A stretch of DNA of 64,000 bases from Bacteroidia bacterium (GCA_033391075.1 JAWPMV010000001.1:7750001-7814000); one strand, 5' to 3'. Positions 25,352 to 34,533 are shown, counted from the first letter of the stretch. The notes: generated by a model from the letters alone, not told the origin. Made by a program: numbers and translations.

Positions 25352-26735
25352 GTTTACGATAGACTTCAACTTTGGTAAAGCCTTTTTCGAAGGTCCTGAT
25401 AAGCTCTCCTTCTTTGGGTAAGGCATTGGCAAAAGAAGGAGGGCTGAGAAGCGCCCTATATTCCATGCTATCGTTTGGAACTACCCATACTTTATTATGA
25501 TTCGTATCAGATGCAAATCCAAAACGAGCATCCTGAAAGCCATTGAATAAAGGGAAATTGCCTAAAAAGGCGGTATTCGCAGGAACCTCTTGCTCTAAAA
25601 ATTCCGTAGCCTCTTTTTGCACAGACAGGTAATCCCGATAATTGATATCCACATCAAAACGAAAGCCCAACTGCGACTGAAAGCTAAAGGCAAAGAAGCA
25701 TGCAATGGCCAGATTACTCCAATTGAGTATGGGGGCTAATTTTGCCTGATCCCATAGGATTGCCAGCGAGATCATGAAGATCGGAAAGAGGCTCAGGACA
25801 TAGCGATCCATATAGACATTGAGGGCCGAAAAGCAAAGAAAGCCTAATGCAAAAATGGAAATCAATCCTAAAAAGGATGCTTTAAGCTGTTTTTTATATA
25901 CAAGAAATAGAGTAGTTGCAATTAGTCCAGCTCCTATAATACTTCTTCCCTGATCGATAAAAAGCCAGCGAAAATAGTCCCAGAACTTTGTGAATATTTC
26001 TTCCATATCCAGATTGACCAATTCCATATGGTACGGAAAAAAATACCAGCCATAGGTCTGTTTTTGTATGAAAAGAAAAATGAAGTAAATGGATACTGGT
26101 GCGAAAGCGATACCTATGGCTTTGAGATTGAGTGCTTCTTTTTTGAGGAGAAAATTCAGAAACATCCAGGAAGAGCAAGCGAGTGGAAGTACCAAAGCGG
26201 ACTCTTTCGTCAGTAAAGCCAGAGCCCCCAAAAGAAAATACCATCCATACTTTCGCTCATAAAAAAAGTAAAGTGCCCAGAGTATCTCCAGCGCTAACAA
26301 TACTTCTGGCAAAGCCAGACTTGCCTGCGCGATCATAATCCCCTGCAACATAAAGAGCAGCGTAACTCCTAGGGCCAGTAAAGGATTGCTGTATTTCTTT
26401 GAAATGTAAAATACAGATGCGAATAAGCCCAGGCTGATCACCAAAGCGAATAAGTGAATCTTAAAGAGGGAATAACCCGTCAATTTCACCCAACTAGCAA
26501 ATAGTGCATAAAACCAAAGCGGATGTCCTCGGGAAAGTTCAGGATCAAGACCTGAAGGCAACAAACTAATCCCATTATCAAGCATTGACAATATGCCCGG
26601 TCCATACACCCCAATTTCATCCCAGTACATAGGAAGCGAAAGGTCTGCCCATTTTGCCCACACAAAAATCAGGCAGGCGATGCCGAAAAGCAGCCAGCTG
26701 AGTTTTGGAGAAAGAGATTTGGGGAGGGAGGGCAT
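25329..26735 (-). CDS. GT-C/ArnT-like membrane glycosyltransferase
   Basis: 468 residues with about eleven hydrophobic segments. The first loop contains YWDEIGVYGPGI, with the Asp-Glu pair that family-39-type glycosyltransferases (ArnT, PMT) use to bind the donor. HPLWFYALFASWVKLTG after it matches the family's second periplasmic motif. It should transfer a sugar from a polyprenyl-phosphate carrier on the outer face of the inner membrane; acceptor unknown. The 3' end overlaps the sulfatase gene on the other strand. Confidence 0.8.
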   Translation of the reverse strand: MPSLPKSLSPKLSWLLFGIACLIFVWAKWADLSLPMYWDEIGVYGPGILSMLDNGISLLPSGLDPELSRGHPLWFYALFASWVKLTGYSLFKIHLFALVISLGLFASVFYISKKYSNPLLALGVTLLFMLQGIMIAQASLALPEVLLALEILWALYFFYERKYGWYFLLGALALLTKESALVLPLACSSWMFLNFLLKKEALNLKAIGIAFAPVSIYFIFLFIQKQTYGWYFFPYHMELVNLDMEEIFTKFWDYFRWLFIDQGRSIIGAGLIATTLFLVYKKQLKASFLGLISIFALGFLCFSALNVYMDRYVLSLFPIFMISLAILWDQAKLAPILNWSNLAIACFFAFSFQSQLGFRFDVDINYRDYLSVQKEATEFLEQEVPANTAFLGNFPLFNGFQDARFGFASDTNHNKVWVVPNDSMEYRALLSPPSFANALPKEGELIRTFEKGFTKVEVYRKPISKPEE

Positions 26736-26744
26736 AGAGGATAA

Positions 26745-26826
26745 ACGTATTGCTGTGTTGCTGTATTGAGCTTAGTATGTTTTATTCAATCTTAAAAACG
26801 CCAATTCTTCAACACACCAACACGTT
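26745..26826. repeat. Octamer-phased inverted repeat element, copy 4
   Basis: Left arm ACGTATTG, CTGTGTTG, CTGTATTG (26746-26769); right arm AACGCCAA, TTCTTCAA, CACACCAA, CACGTTTC (about 26797-26828). The right arm runs into the stop codon of the FAD monooxygenase gene. Confidence 0.7.
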
Positions 26827-27984
26827 TCAGAATTTAATATCAAACAACTTCGTCATTTGGCGATCTGTGGTACTCTGAGGTGTCATGCGCATGAGGCGAT
26901 TTCGAAATCTGGACATCAGGCCATTGCTCCACTGGCCCATAGCGCCGATGCGGTAGGAAGTATTTACGATCCATTTGTTTCGCTCCATACGACGAACTTC
27001 AAACTCTTCGAAAGCAGAAATATAGCTTTCTGCGGTTTTGAGGCAGGACCGAAGTACAGCGGCATCTTCTATGGCCATGCAGGCCCCTTGTCCCATATTG
27101 GGTGTAGTGGCATGTGCAGCATCCCCTAATAGGAGAATTCTTTCGAAGGCATAGGTTTCCAGAGGTTTGAAGTCATGGATATCGTTCCAAAGGAGGTCTT
27201 CTTCTTTGGTTTGGGCCAAGACATGCTGCACCTTGTCATGGAAGCCGGAAAAATTCTGTTTCAGGTCCTCCAGTTTCCATTTTGCCATTTCAGCATCATT
27301 CTCCGGAGCATTCTTGGTAGCGAACCAATAAATCCGATTGTTGCTCAGTGGGACAATGCCAAATCGGCCATTCTTTCCCCAGGTCTCACTTGCCAAATCT
27401 TCCTGCTCCTCAAGATTGCTGGCATCAATAATAGCACGCCAGCAAGTATATCCGCTGTATCGAAGGTTCACTCCAGGAAGATGTTGTTGGCGGATCACAG
27501 AATGAATCCCATCTGAGGCAACCATAGCAATCCCCTCAGCCCGACTTCCATCTTCGAATTCAACCCAGCTGCTTTCTTCGCTCTGTCCAACACGTTTACA
27601 GGCTTTCCCGGTATGCAGGCTGCCTTCTTTGAGCAAACTGATCAATTTGTTATGCAAATCAGCCCGATGGACTGCATAAGAACCAAAGCCATATCTTTTT
27701 TTCAATCTTTCGGCATCTATGCCTGCATTTAGGACTTTTCCATCTTCTGCCAATAGACTAAATCTAGTAAGCTCATAGCCGATTTCCTGGATTTCTTCTA
27801 CAATACCGATGGCTTTGAGGGCCTTCATGGCATTGGTGGCCAATATCAGACCAGCACCAAGTCCCCTTAGTTCGGGAACTTTTTCATATACCTGTACTGG
27901 AAATCCCTGTTTCTGCAAGGCTATAGCTGTACACAAACCGCCTATACCTGCACCGATGATCAGAATGGGAGGGTGGGAACTCAT
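26827..27984 (-). CDS. FAD-dependent monooxygenase (UbiH / p-hydroxybenzoate hydroxylase family)
   Basis: 385 residues. The N-terminal Rossmann motif is ILIIGAGIGGLCTAIALQKQG; the NAD(P)H/FAD DG motif is MVASDGIHSVIRQQ; the second FAD motif is LLLGDAAHATTPNMGQGACMAIEDA. Such enzymes hydroxylate aromatic compounds or, in the TetX-like branch, modify antibiotics. The substrate cannot be told. Isolated gene, convergent with nothing close on the left. Confidence 0.92.
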   Translation of the reverse strand: MSSHPPILIIGAGIGGLCTAIALQKQGFPVQVYEKVPELRGLGAGLILATNAMKALKAIGIVEEIQEIGYELTRFSLLAEDGKVLNAGIDAERLKKRYGFGSYAVHRADLHNKLISLLKEGSLHTGKACKRVGQSEESSWVEFEDGSRAEGIAMVASDGIHSVIRQQHLPGVNLRYSGYTCWRAIIDASNLEEQEDLASETWGKNGRFGIVPLSNNRIYWFATKNAPENDAEMAKWKLEDLKQNFSGFHDKVQHVLAQTKEEDLLWNDIHDFKPLETYAFERILLLGDAAHATTPNMGQGACMAIEDAAVLRSCLKTAESYISAFEEFEVRRMERNKWIVNTSYRIGAMGQWSNGLMSRFRNRLMRMTPQSTTDRQMTKLFDIKF

Positions 27985-28221
27985 AGGTTAGTAGTTTCCT
28001 TTGTGTAAATATAGGCTTTTCTACCTCTCGAATGCCAGCAAAATTGAATTCTCCCTCTTCTCCTTGCTCCAAAATCTACTACGGACATCCCGAAAGTCTG
28101 CACGGAAGATAATAATGCGACGCGCTAGTGTATCCTCAGACGGAATACTGGAGTATTCTAAAGCATACGAATTCAAGGTTAAATTTTTTAAAAAGAATGT
28201 GAATCGAAAACTTATACGATT

Positions 28222-28827
28222 ATGAAAGCTTTAGTTACCACCCAAGACACTTCCTTCTCTCAGCAGGCCATTATCAAAGTTGCTAGCCTTTTTACTTTGC
28301 TTTCGATAGTATTTGCCCTCAATAGCTTTGCTCAGCAAGCGACTATCTTGAAAGTGAATGTCAGCCCCATGTTTACCGGGGAGTATGGAGCCACTTTGGA
28401 ACACAAACTCAGCAAAAGGGCCTCTATCTATGGAGAAGCGTCTTATCTGAATAAGGATAATTCGACAGTGATAGGACAAGGTTTCGGGACTAAAGCTGGA
28501 TTGCGCTATTACTTCAACATTAAGCGCAGTTATAAGAAAGGTCGCAATAAAAGTAAGATGAAAGCCTTTGCCGGACATTTCATCAGTGCCGAAGGACGAT
28601 ACGGTCAATTGGTACCTGCTTCCGAGTCATTTGACTTACAGTTGAGCCGTCAGTATAGCAAGTTTGCCATCCATTATGGTGCTCAGAAATTCTGGAAGAA
28701 CTTCTTTATCAATGCAGAAGTAGGACCTTCCTGGGGAACTTCAGACTTCGCTGACACCGGTTCCAAAGGATACTATACCGATGGATTCAATCTCGACGGA
28801 CGTTTTTCCATCGGACTAGCCTTCTAA
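28222..28827 (+). CDS. Small outer-membrane beta-barrel-like protein
   Basis: 201 residues. A signal sequence with an unusually long n-region (about 20 residues before the hydrophobic core) ends near SFAQQ. The mature part is made of alternating amphipathic strands with aromatic ends (YGATLEHKLSK, IYGEASYL, TKAGLRYYFNI, ISAEGRYGQL) and ends LDGRFSIGLAF, with the terminal Phe expected of proteins inserted by the BAM complex. Looks like an 8-strand barrel of the DUF3575/OmpA-like size class; function unknown. Followed by a good terminator. Confidence 0.75.
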   Translation: MKALVTTQDTSFSQQAIIKVASLFTLLSIVFALNSFAQQATILKVNVSPMFTGEYGATLEHKLSKRASIYGEASYLNKDNSTVIGQGFGTKAGLRYYFNIKRSYKKGRNKSKMKAFAGHFISAEGRYGQLVPASESFDLQLSRQYSKFAIHYGAQKFWKNFFINAEVGPSWGTSDFADTGSKGYYTDGFNLDGRFSIGLAF

Positions 28828-28863
28828 ATATGCCAAACAAGCACGGATATTAGTATAGATTAA

Positions 28864-28892
28864 AAGTCATCTTGAGGAAGATGGCTTTTTTT
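28864..28892 (+). terminator. Intrinsic terminator after the barrel protein gene
   Basis: AAGTCATCTT / AAGATGGCTT stem (one G-T pair), GAGG loop, followed by a run of T's. It is 36 bp past the stop codon. Confidence 0.85.
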
Positions 28893-28897
28893 GTTAG

Positions 28898-28960
28898 CAG
28901 GTGTTGGAGCGTTGATGTATTGGAGTTTAAATCATGGAGCATCTCCAACACACCAATACC
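28898..28960. repeat. Octamer-phased inverted repeat element, copy 5
   Basis: GTGTTGGAGCGTTGATGTA on the left faces GCATCTCCAACACACCAATA on the right; GTGTTGGAG and CTCCAACAC are perfect complements. It fills the gap between the terminator and the stop codon of the convergent lipoprotein gene at 28963. Confidence 0.7.
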
Positions 28961-28962
28961 TT

Positions 28963-29634
28963 TTATTCTAAAATCAAATCATAGCCAAACTCCAAATCCG
29001 TCCAGGGAATATTATAGGCAATACGGACAAATCCTTCTCCCTGATTATAGAAGAAATAAACTCCGGATCGATTGTTTTGTATGGGAGCAAAATTTGCCTG
29101 TACATTGATCTGAGAATACTCTTTTCCCATTTGCTTGTGGTCGGCGCGAACACCCGTACAGGGGCCATCAACACAATTTTGGTAAAAATATTCCTGGTGA
29201 TTGACAGGGATTTGAGGGGTTGCTATGGCTCCCAGAGGATACTCAGCGGTTTCCTCTTTGACTGCCAGGAGGCGATGAGTGGCAAAGTTTAAAGGGGAAA
29301 GCTCTAAAATCAGGGAATTGTCGCGATAGGTGAATTGATAATTTTCTACTACCTGGGTAATGGTATAGCGAGCTTCCATTTGGTAGACATTGCCAGCCTT
29401 ACCCGTGATTGTTAACCAAAGACTATCCTGGGTATAGATAACGGTATCTATTCCATCGCTGCTATCGTAAATGGCTTCAAAAAATCTATAAACACTTTCC
29501 TGTCCTACTTTGGGATCGGCAAAAGATATGCGTTCATCTATCGGTTCTGTAGGAGGCTGGGGTCTTATTTCTTCGGGTTCACAGGCCGCAAACAGGAAAA
29601 GTAGGATCAGTAGGGAGAAGTGTGTTTTACGCAT
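28963..29634 (-). CDS. Lipoprotein, paralogue A
   Basis: 223 residues with a lipobox (LFAAC). It is clearly paralogous to the next gene upstream: shared VGQE..Y near the start, T.D..WLT..... GNV...A.Y in the middle, NCV..PC with two Cys, then H.Q....Y...N..A....... and a C-terminal W...E.G.D..L. The two Cys of NCVDGPC could form a disulfide. Function unknown. It likely forms an operon with 29789-30454, although a terminator hairpin lies between them. Confidence 0.75.
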   Translation of the reverse strand: MRKTHFSLLILLFLFAACEPEEIRPQPPTEPIDERISFADPKVGQESVYRFFEAIYDSSDGIDTVIYTQDSLWLTITGKAGNVYQMEARYTITQVVENYQFTYRDNSLILELSPLNFATHRLLAVKEETAEYPLGAIATPQIPVNHQEYFYQNCVDGPCTGVRADHKQMGKEYSQINVQANFAPIQNNRSGVYFFYNQGEGFVRIAYNIPWTDLEFGYDLILE

Positions 29635-29737
29635 GTTTTCTATGGTTTTAGGGGGGCAGTCATAAAAGTAAAACGCCTGTTGAGAGGTATCGTTGCTTTT
29701 TTAGAGAAATAATCAATTGATTATCAGATAAAAATAC

Positions 29738-29766
29738 AAAGGGCGAGACACAAAGTCCCGCCCTTT
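29738..29766 (-). terminator. Terminator between the paired lipoprotein genes
   Basis: AAAGGGCG / CGCCCTTT perfect 8-bp stem extended by GAC / GTC; on the minus strand it is followed by GTATTTTTAT. It ends the upstream lipoprotein transcript. Confidence 0.85.
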
Positions 29767-29788
29767 TTGCAGTTTTATTTCTTCTCAT

Positions 29789-30454
29789 TTAGTCTTGCAG
29801 GAGAAAGTCCCAACCAGATTCGCTCTTGGTCCAGGCACTTACTGCAGCAACTCTGATCAGTCCATGTTCCTGGCTGTATAGCAAATGATGGCCGGGGCCA
29901 TCAACGGCCATATCGGTATAATCTGCATACAGATTCAGGCGAGCATAGTTTTGGTTGAGTTGTTCATGGTTTACAGTAGAGGCTGCGCAGGGATCGCCTA
30001 CGCAATTTTGGGTCAGGGTCTCATAACTTAGATCCAATTCCGGGCTGCTCAGTTCCTTGAGCGAAAGGCTCATTGGCAAAGAAGCCAGGTCAAAAAATCT
30101 GTAAGGCCCGCTATTAGCTTGTCCTGACTCAACGATCAAAGAATCATTGACTAGGGTGAAAAGGTATCTATCCAATTCTGCATCCTGACTGTATTTGGCT
30201 TGTACCTCAAATACATTCCCGGATTGATTGCTAACAGTGAGCCAGGTGGTATCTCCTGTGTAAGTAAGTTGTCCAGGGCCGTTATTTGGGTCATTGGGCC
30301 TTTCGTAGGCCAGGTAAATGTTTTCCTGTCCGACTACCGGATCATCAATTTCGATGTAGCTGAACTGATCATCCTCATTGGGATCGAGCGGTTCGTCTTC
30401 ACAGGCATAGAAAAATGGGAGGATCAATAGAATGACAAAAAGCTTTCTGTTCAT
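29789..30454 (-). CDS. Lipoprotein, paralogue B
   Basis: 221 residues from the ATG at 30454, which gives MNRKLFVILLILPFFYAC with a lipobox; the frame extends further upstream but would place 23 residues before the signal. Its paralogue is the neighbouring gene at 28963-29634, with the same WLT...GNVFEVQAKY and NCVGDPC blocks. A tandem duplication followed by strong divergence is the simplest explanation. Confidence 0.8.
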   Translation of the reverse strand: MNRKLFVILLILPFFYACEDEPLDPNEDDQFSYIEIDDPVVGQENIYLAYERPNDPNNGPGQLTYTGDTTWLTVSNQSGNVFEVQAKYSQDAELDRYLFTLVNDSLIVESGQANSGPYRFFDLASLPMSLSLKELSSPELDLSYETLTQNCVGDPCAASTVNHEQLNQNYARLNLYADYTDMAVDGPGHHLLYSQEHGLIRVAAVSAWTKSESGWDFLLQD

Positions 30455-30515
30455 AAAATTGTGTTTGTATTTGATGTATGTTAATGAGCGATTACCTACT
30501 ACTTTCACAAAAATT

Positions 30516-31145
30516 TTATTCAACTACCCCCTCAAAACTGCCTTCAATAAATTTATAGACTTCCTGGTATTGGCCATCCGGATCGTACCAACCAAAGGCC
30601 AGACCTTCGAATGTTAACTGAATGTGATTCCTTTCGACCCCATCAACCATCGCCGTCTTAATATCGGTAATTTGAAAAGCCGGATTGGCTCCCTGATGAA
30701 AACTGACATTATTCCCTATCGTTACTCGTGCCTCATCAAAATCTCCAAAGAAGAAATTGGCTTCATCTTCCATTGATTTATATTCCCAGTTCCTATCCCA
30801 GGCTGCATTATTAGGATCGTCCAGAATCAAGAGGTCTCGATTTCCTTCCAGTTTATTAAACCCAAAGCCCAATTCTACTTTTTCTCCATTTTCCAATTCC
30901 ACATCAAAATATATTGCCAGGGTCAACATGACTCCTCCCTGCCGATTTTCATACCATCCTGCGTTTTTTCGGTTTACTTCCCAGGATTTGATACGGGATA
31001 CGTAATCATTGCTGGAATTGATGACTTCAATTTGACCGCTAAAGACCGGATCAGGATCAATAAGAGGACTTAGGACTCGATTTTGGGCACAACTGACAAA
31101 AAAGGGAATCGATAATACGAGTAGAAGTTGTAGACAGCTTTTCAT
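30516..31145 (-). CDS. Lipoprotein of unknown function
   Basis: 209 residues from the ATG at 31145 (MKSCLQLLLVLSIPFFVSC, lipobox Cys19); an ATG 33 bases upstream is less likely. The mature protein is rich in beta-type sequence (GQIEVINSS, GVMLTLAIYFDVELENGEKVELGFG) and ends EGSFEGVVE. It is not obviously related to the two lipoproteins downstream of it, but 61 bp separate it from paralogue B so they may share a transcript. Confidence 0.75.
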   Translation of the reverse strand: MKSCLQLLLVLSIPFFVSCAQNRVLSPLIDPDPVFSGQIEVINSSNDYVSRIKSWEVNRKNAGWYENRQGGVMLTLAIYFDVELENGEKVELGFGFNKLEGNRDLLILDDPNNAAWDRNWEYKSMEDEANFFFGDFDEARVTIGNNVSFHQGANPAFQITDIKTAMVDGVERNHIQLTFEGLAFGWYDPDGQYQEVYKFIEGSFEGVVE

Positions 31146-31230
31146 AAATCTCAATTTTTGATTAACTAGCTCAGGCACCTATATAGGAAAGGTACCTATC
31201 CGTTAAACGCAATTAGTTCCCATTCGCTGC

Positions 31231-31743
31231 ATGTATATACGAAAAGCCTTAATTCAGGAACATTCAAAAGAGCAGATTCTTAGAATTGTGGATTATATCG
31301 GTTCGGATGAGGATCGGGTAAAAGAGCTCATGGAAATATTTTTCAGTGAGGATACCCGACTCGTACAGCGTTCAGCCTGGGTACTTACGCACTTGTCAAC
31401 AAGGCGGCCCTATTTACTGAGGCCCTATTTGCCACAAATGGTGAAAAATCTGGATACGCCCAAGCATGATGCAGTTTTGAGAAATACGCTCAGGTATTTT
31501 GATATGATAAACCTGCCTGAGGACTTGATGGGAGAAGTTGCGGACAAATGCTTTCATTATCTGAATTCACCGGAATATCCCATTGCGATTCGGGTTTTTT
31601 CTATGGGAACCCTGTACAATATTTCCCTCAAATTCCCTGAATTACAGCGTGAGTTGATTTTGGTAATCAAGGAACATCTCCCTTTTGGCTCTGCCGGTTT
31701 TAAAAGCCGTGCGAAACGAATTTTGAGGAAAATTGATAAGTAG
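31231..31743 (+). CDS. Small HEAT-like helical repeat protein
   Basis: 170 residues without signal peptide. The sequence is a succession of amphipathic helices (VKELMEIFFSED, VQRSAWVLTHLS, LPQMVKNLD, AVLRNTLRYFDMI, AIRVFSMGTLYNIS) with the periodicity of HEAT or DNA-alkylation-repeat proteins. No catalytic residues are evident. Probably a cytoplasmic protein-protein adaptor; function unknown. Confidence 0.7.
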   Translation: MYIRKALIQEHSKEQILRIVDYIGSDEDRVKELMEIFFSEDTRLVQRSAWVLTHLSTRRPYLLRPYLPQMVKNLDTPKHDAVLRNTLRYFDMINLPEDLMGEVADKCFHYLNSPEYPIAIRVFSMGTLYNISLKFPELQRELILVIKEHLPFGSAGFKSRAKRILRKIDK

Positions 31744-31775
31744 AACTCCTACTGCCCCTTCTGTTCGAGCAGACT

Positions 31776-31820
31776 TCCCATTTTTCGATGAAAAATGGGA
31801 GGAGCGCAATACCGGTTTTT
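31776..31820 (+). terminator. Stem-loop after the HEAT-like gene
   Basis: TCCCATTTTTC / GAAAAATGGGA is a perfect 11-bp stem with a GAT loop. The T tract (GGTTTTTTT) comes only 13 bp later, so it may be an imperfect terminator. Confidence 0.5.
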
Positions 31821-31832
31821 TTACAGCATGCT

Positions 31833-31935
31833 TGTCATTGCGAGCCATAGATTAGGGCGCGGTAATCTCCTTGACTTAAAAAAATATTCACATTCAAGGA
31901 GATTGCTTCGCCTGTAATACAGGCTCGCATTGACA
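31833..31935. repeat. TGTCATTGCGA palindromic dispersed repeat, copy 2
   Basis: Ends TGTCATTGCGAGCC and GGCTCGCATTGACA (one mismatch in the inverted repeat). Its right half (GATTGCTTCGCCTGTAATAC) is the reverse complement of the left half of copy 1, so the two copies are inverted relative to each other. As with copy 1, an octamer-phased element is immediately adjacent. Confidence 0.85.
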
Positions 31936-31940
31936 ATGAG

Positions 31941-32020
31941 TATTGGGGTGTTGGTATTGAGTCTTTGGATTTGTCTTTAACCCAAACAAGAACACGGGAG
32001 CACAAGAACACCAGAACACT
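31941..32020. repeat. Octamer-phased inverted repeat element, copy 6
   Basis: Right part in strict 8-bp register: CAAGAACA, CGGGAGCA, CAAGAACA, CCAGAACA (about 31986-32017); left part TATTGGGGTGTTGGTATTGAG. Confidence 0.7.
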
Positions 32021-32061
32021 TCTTCTCTCACTTCCTTCTTCTTCAATCTGCCTTTCATTTC

Positions 32062-33054
32062 TTATTCCGCATCCAGCATCCAGTCCATTTCTCCCAGCAT
32101 ATAGAGGCCTTTGGGTTCGTCCTCTTCATTCTCGATAGTCTCAACTTCTACAACTGTCAGACTGCCCTCTTCTACCACATCCGCTTCATAGGCATAAATG
32201 TATTGAAGAGCTTCTTCCTCAGAATCTGCAATAGCGATATAGTTATTTTGAAAACGGCTGACGAGAATTTTTTCTCTGCTTTCCGGATGAATAGCTTCTA
32301 CTGCTTTTAGGCTTTTGCCTTCAACGATCATGGAATACCCAAAGGAATCATCTGAAAATTCAGGTTCCATTTCTCTCTGTAGCCAGCAGATATTCGAATT
32401 GGTTCGATCGTATTCTTTGGCCTGCATGAGGTAGTGTTTTATCGCTTCTTCATCTTCATCCGTAAACCAAAATGCCTTGGCAATATGGGTGCAGATTTCG
32501 CTCATAATCATGGCCTGGCTTTTATCCGAAGGGACCGGCAGTTCGGCCAATTCTTCTTCGACAATCTCCAGCATCATATCGAATTGTCCGATATCTGAAA
32601 GGAGGCTCATTTTAACCTCAAAAGCTTCGATAGCTTTATCTGAGTCTTTGAGTCCCTGAAGAGTATTGAGGGCATTGTCGAAATCCTGCACATTTGCATA
32701 AGCAGCGGCTTTGTTGATCTCGATCAGGGATTTGTCAGCTCCTTCTTTTCGGGCAGCGATGTTGTAGGCCAAAACGGCATCTTTCACTTTTCCACTTTCG
32801 GAGTAAATATTTCCCTTGGTCATTCCCAGCGTCCAGGAATCCGGATGAGCCATCATGCCTTTTTCAATCCATTTCAAGGCAGAATCTATGTTCTCTTCCA
32901 TTTGATCAGCCATAGCCATGACCTGAAAACCATATTCTTTCCCGGCATCTATCAGGTTTTGACCTATTTTCCTGGCTTCATCAAACTCCCCTTCATGGAT
33001 CAGTTCTTCTGCTTCAAAGGCGAGTGCTGCGAGTTGGTCTTCCGTTTGACTCAT
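32062..33054 (-). CDS. Cytoplasmic TPR-like protein, acidic
   Basis: 330 residues from the ATG at 33054 (MSQTEDQLAALAFEAEEL); the frame extends 11 codons upstream. Helical pairs with TPR periodicity fill residues 10-220 (ALKWIEKGMMAHPDSWTLGMTKGNIYSESGK...AVLAYNIAA). The last 110 residues are beta-type and very acidic (VVEVETIENEEDEP). No signal or TM. Function unknown. A -7 promoter element lies just upstream. Confidence 0.75.
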   Translation of the reverse strand: MSQTEDQLAALAFEAEELIHEGEFDEARKIGQNLIDAGKEYGFQVMAMADQMEENIDSALKWIEKGMMAHPDSWTLGMTKGNIYSESGKVKDAVLAYNIAARKEGADKSLIEINKAAAYANVQDFDNALNTLQGLKDSDKAIEAFEVKMSLLSDIGQFDMMLEIVEEELAELPVPSDKSQAMIMSEICTHIAKAFWFTDEDEEAIKHYLMQAKEYDRTNSNICWLQREMEPEFSDDSFGYSMIVEGKSLKAVEAIHPESREKILVSRFQNNYIAIADSEEEALQYIYAYEADVVEEGSLTVVEVETIENEEDEPKGLYMLGEMDWMLDAE

Positions 33055-33084
33055 CAAAAAAGGATTTTGGGTAATTATTCTCCC

Positions 33085-33092
33085 CAAAAATA
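33085..33092 (-). promoter_or_regulatory. Promoter -7 element TATTTTTG before the TPR-like gene
   Basis: Read on the minus strand, TATTTTTG fits TAnnTTTG and ends 30 bp before the ATG at 33054. No clear -33 TTG. Confidence 0.4.
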
Positions 33093-33107
33093 GACAATAT
33101 GCCTGAA

Positions 33108-34433
33108 CTATTTAGCTCTGAGGGAAAGTTGGACTGGTAATCCGTCCTGGGGTTCCTGGATGGGGACAGATTTCATCGGAATCTGATAATCTGTGGGTAC
33201 AGTCCAATCTGCTTTCATGAGAAATTGACTCATGATCAGTTTGATTTGCATTTCGGCGAATGCAAAACCGATGCAATGATGAATGCCGGCTCCAAAAGGG
33301 GAGTAGGCATAAGGGCATTTCATGTGTTCCTTCCTTTCGCTGCTAAACCTTTCCGGATCGAAAGTATGAGCTTCCTCCCATATTTCAGCATTCAGGTGAT
33401 GGTGGCCGAAAGGAGTACTTAAAAAAGTTCCAGCTGGAAAATCATAGCCGCCAAACTGAACGGCATCTGTACATTTGCGGGAAACCGTTACCAGAGGAGG
33501 ATATAAGCGTAAGGTTTCTTTGATGGCAAGTCCAAGCTGCTCCATTTCTCTTAATTCCCGGACCTTAAAATCTTCTTTTCGCCCATAAAAAGCTTCGACT
33601 TCTTCTCGACATTTTTGCCGCCATTCGGGATGTTTAGCCAGGAAATAGGACAAGCTCGTCATGGTGCTGGCCGTGGTGTCATGTGCAGCCATCAAAATGA
33701 AAATCAAATGATCAACCACCTGTTCCTCATCCAGCATTTCTCCCTCCTCATTTTTCGCCACACATAATCTGCTAAAAAGATCCTCTCCCGGATTTTGCTT
33801 TTTTTCTTTTACCAGGGATTGGAAGAAATGTAGTAGTTCTTTTCTGGCCCTTATTCCTTTGCCATAAGTTGTAAAAGGGAGTTTTATAGGAAAGGAAGTA
33901 CTGGCTTTAACGATTCGACTTACTGCTCTATTGATCTTTGGGAGCTGAGTACCTGTATCCAGACCGAAAAATACTTTCAGGGCAATTTCCAGGGTCCAGC
34001 TTTTGAAGGTAGGGAAGAGTAAGACTTCGCCTGATGAAAGCTTGCTCATGAAATCATCCACTATGGGACGCATCAGAGCTAAATAGCCTTCCATCGGTGC
34101 TTTTTTGAAAGCTTCGGCAACAATGCTTCGATGGTATTTATGTTGGGCCCCATCCATCAACATAAGTCCATTGGGAAAAAGGTCTTTCAGAACGAGTTCC
34201 CAGGGTTCACGACTATTGAAGGCTTTAGGATTATCTACCAGTAAGAATTTTGTTGCTTCCTTCGACATCAGGGTGATGATGGGTCTGCCGAGAAAGCTTG
34301 AACGAAAAATATCCCCATACTTCTTTTGCTTGCGTAATTGTAGGTTTCGAGGATCTTTGAAAAATCTCAGGGTATCGGGAATTCCCCAAAAAGCTTCGCT
34401 ACCGGGAATATCTTTTAGGCTGGATTTGGGCAT
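33108..34433 (-). CDS. Cytochrome P450
   Basis: 441 residues, full length. I-helix oxygen-binding motif AHDTT (250-254), K-helix ExxR as ETLR (306-309), and the heme loop FGAGIHHCIG with Cys387. There is no membrane anchor, as usual for bacterial P450s. Substrate unknown; the I-helix and heme loop style resembles CYP51/CYP110-like sterol, terpene or fatty-acid hydroxylases. Ferredoxin or reductase partners are not adjacent. The downstream TPR-like gene starts 53 bp after it. Confidence 0.95.
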   Translation of the reverse strand: MPKSSLKDIPGSEAFWGIPDTLRFFKDPRNLQLRKQKKYGDIFRSSFLGRPIITLMSKEATKFLLVDNPKAFNSREPWELVLKDLFPNGLMLMDGAQHKYHRSIVAEAFKKAPMEGYLALMRPIVDDFMSKLSSGEVLLFPTFKSWTLEIALKVFFGLDTGTQLPKINRAVSRIVKASTSFPIKLPFTTYGKGIRARKELLHFFQSLVKEKKQNPGEDLFSRLCVAKNEEGEMLDEEQVVDHLIFILMAAHDTTASTMTSLSYFLAKHPEWRQKCREEVEAFYGRKEDFKVRELREMEQLGLAIKETLRLYPPLVTVSRKCTDAVQFGGYDFPAGTFLSTPFGHHHLNAEIWEEAHTFDPERFSSERKEHMKCPYAYSPFGAGIHHCIGFAFAEMQIKLIMSQFLMKADWTVPTDYQIPMKSVPIQEPQDGLPVQLSLRAK

Positions 34434-34497
34434 ACGGAAAATTAGGTTCAGGATGGCAGTTTTGAAATATAATGGGATAATATTTTTGCCATAAAGA

Positions 34498-34533
34498 AAA
34501 GGGCCCCGACAGGATTAGCTGCCAGGGCCCTTT
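34498..34533 (-). terminator. Terminator of the HtrA gene
   Basis: AAAGGGCCC / GGGCCCTTT perfect 9-bp stem with an inner CAG / CTG pair; read on the minus strand it is followed by a T-rich tail (TTTTCTTTAT). Confidence 0.85.

Larger units (their letters stand above)
31744..32061. other. 318-bp repeat-filled intergenic region
   Basis: Between two convergent genes. It contains, in order, a long stem-loop (31776-31800), a TGTCATTGCGA repeat (31833-31935) and an octamer-phased element (31941-32020). No coding sequence is seen. Confidence 0.8.
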
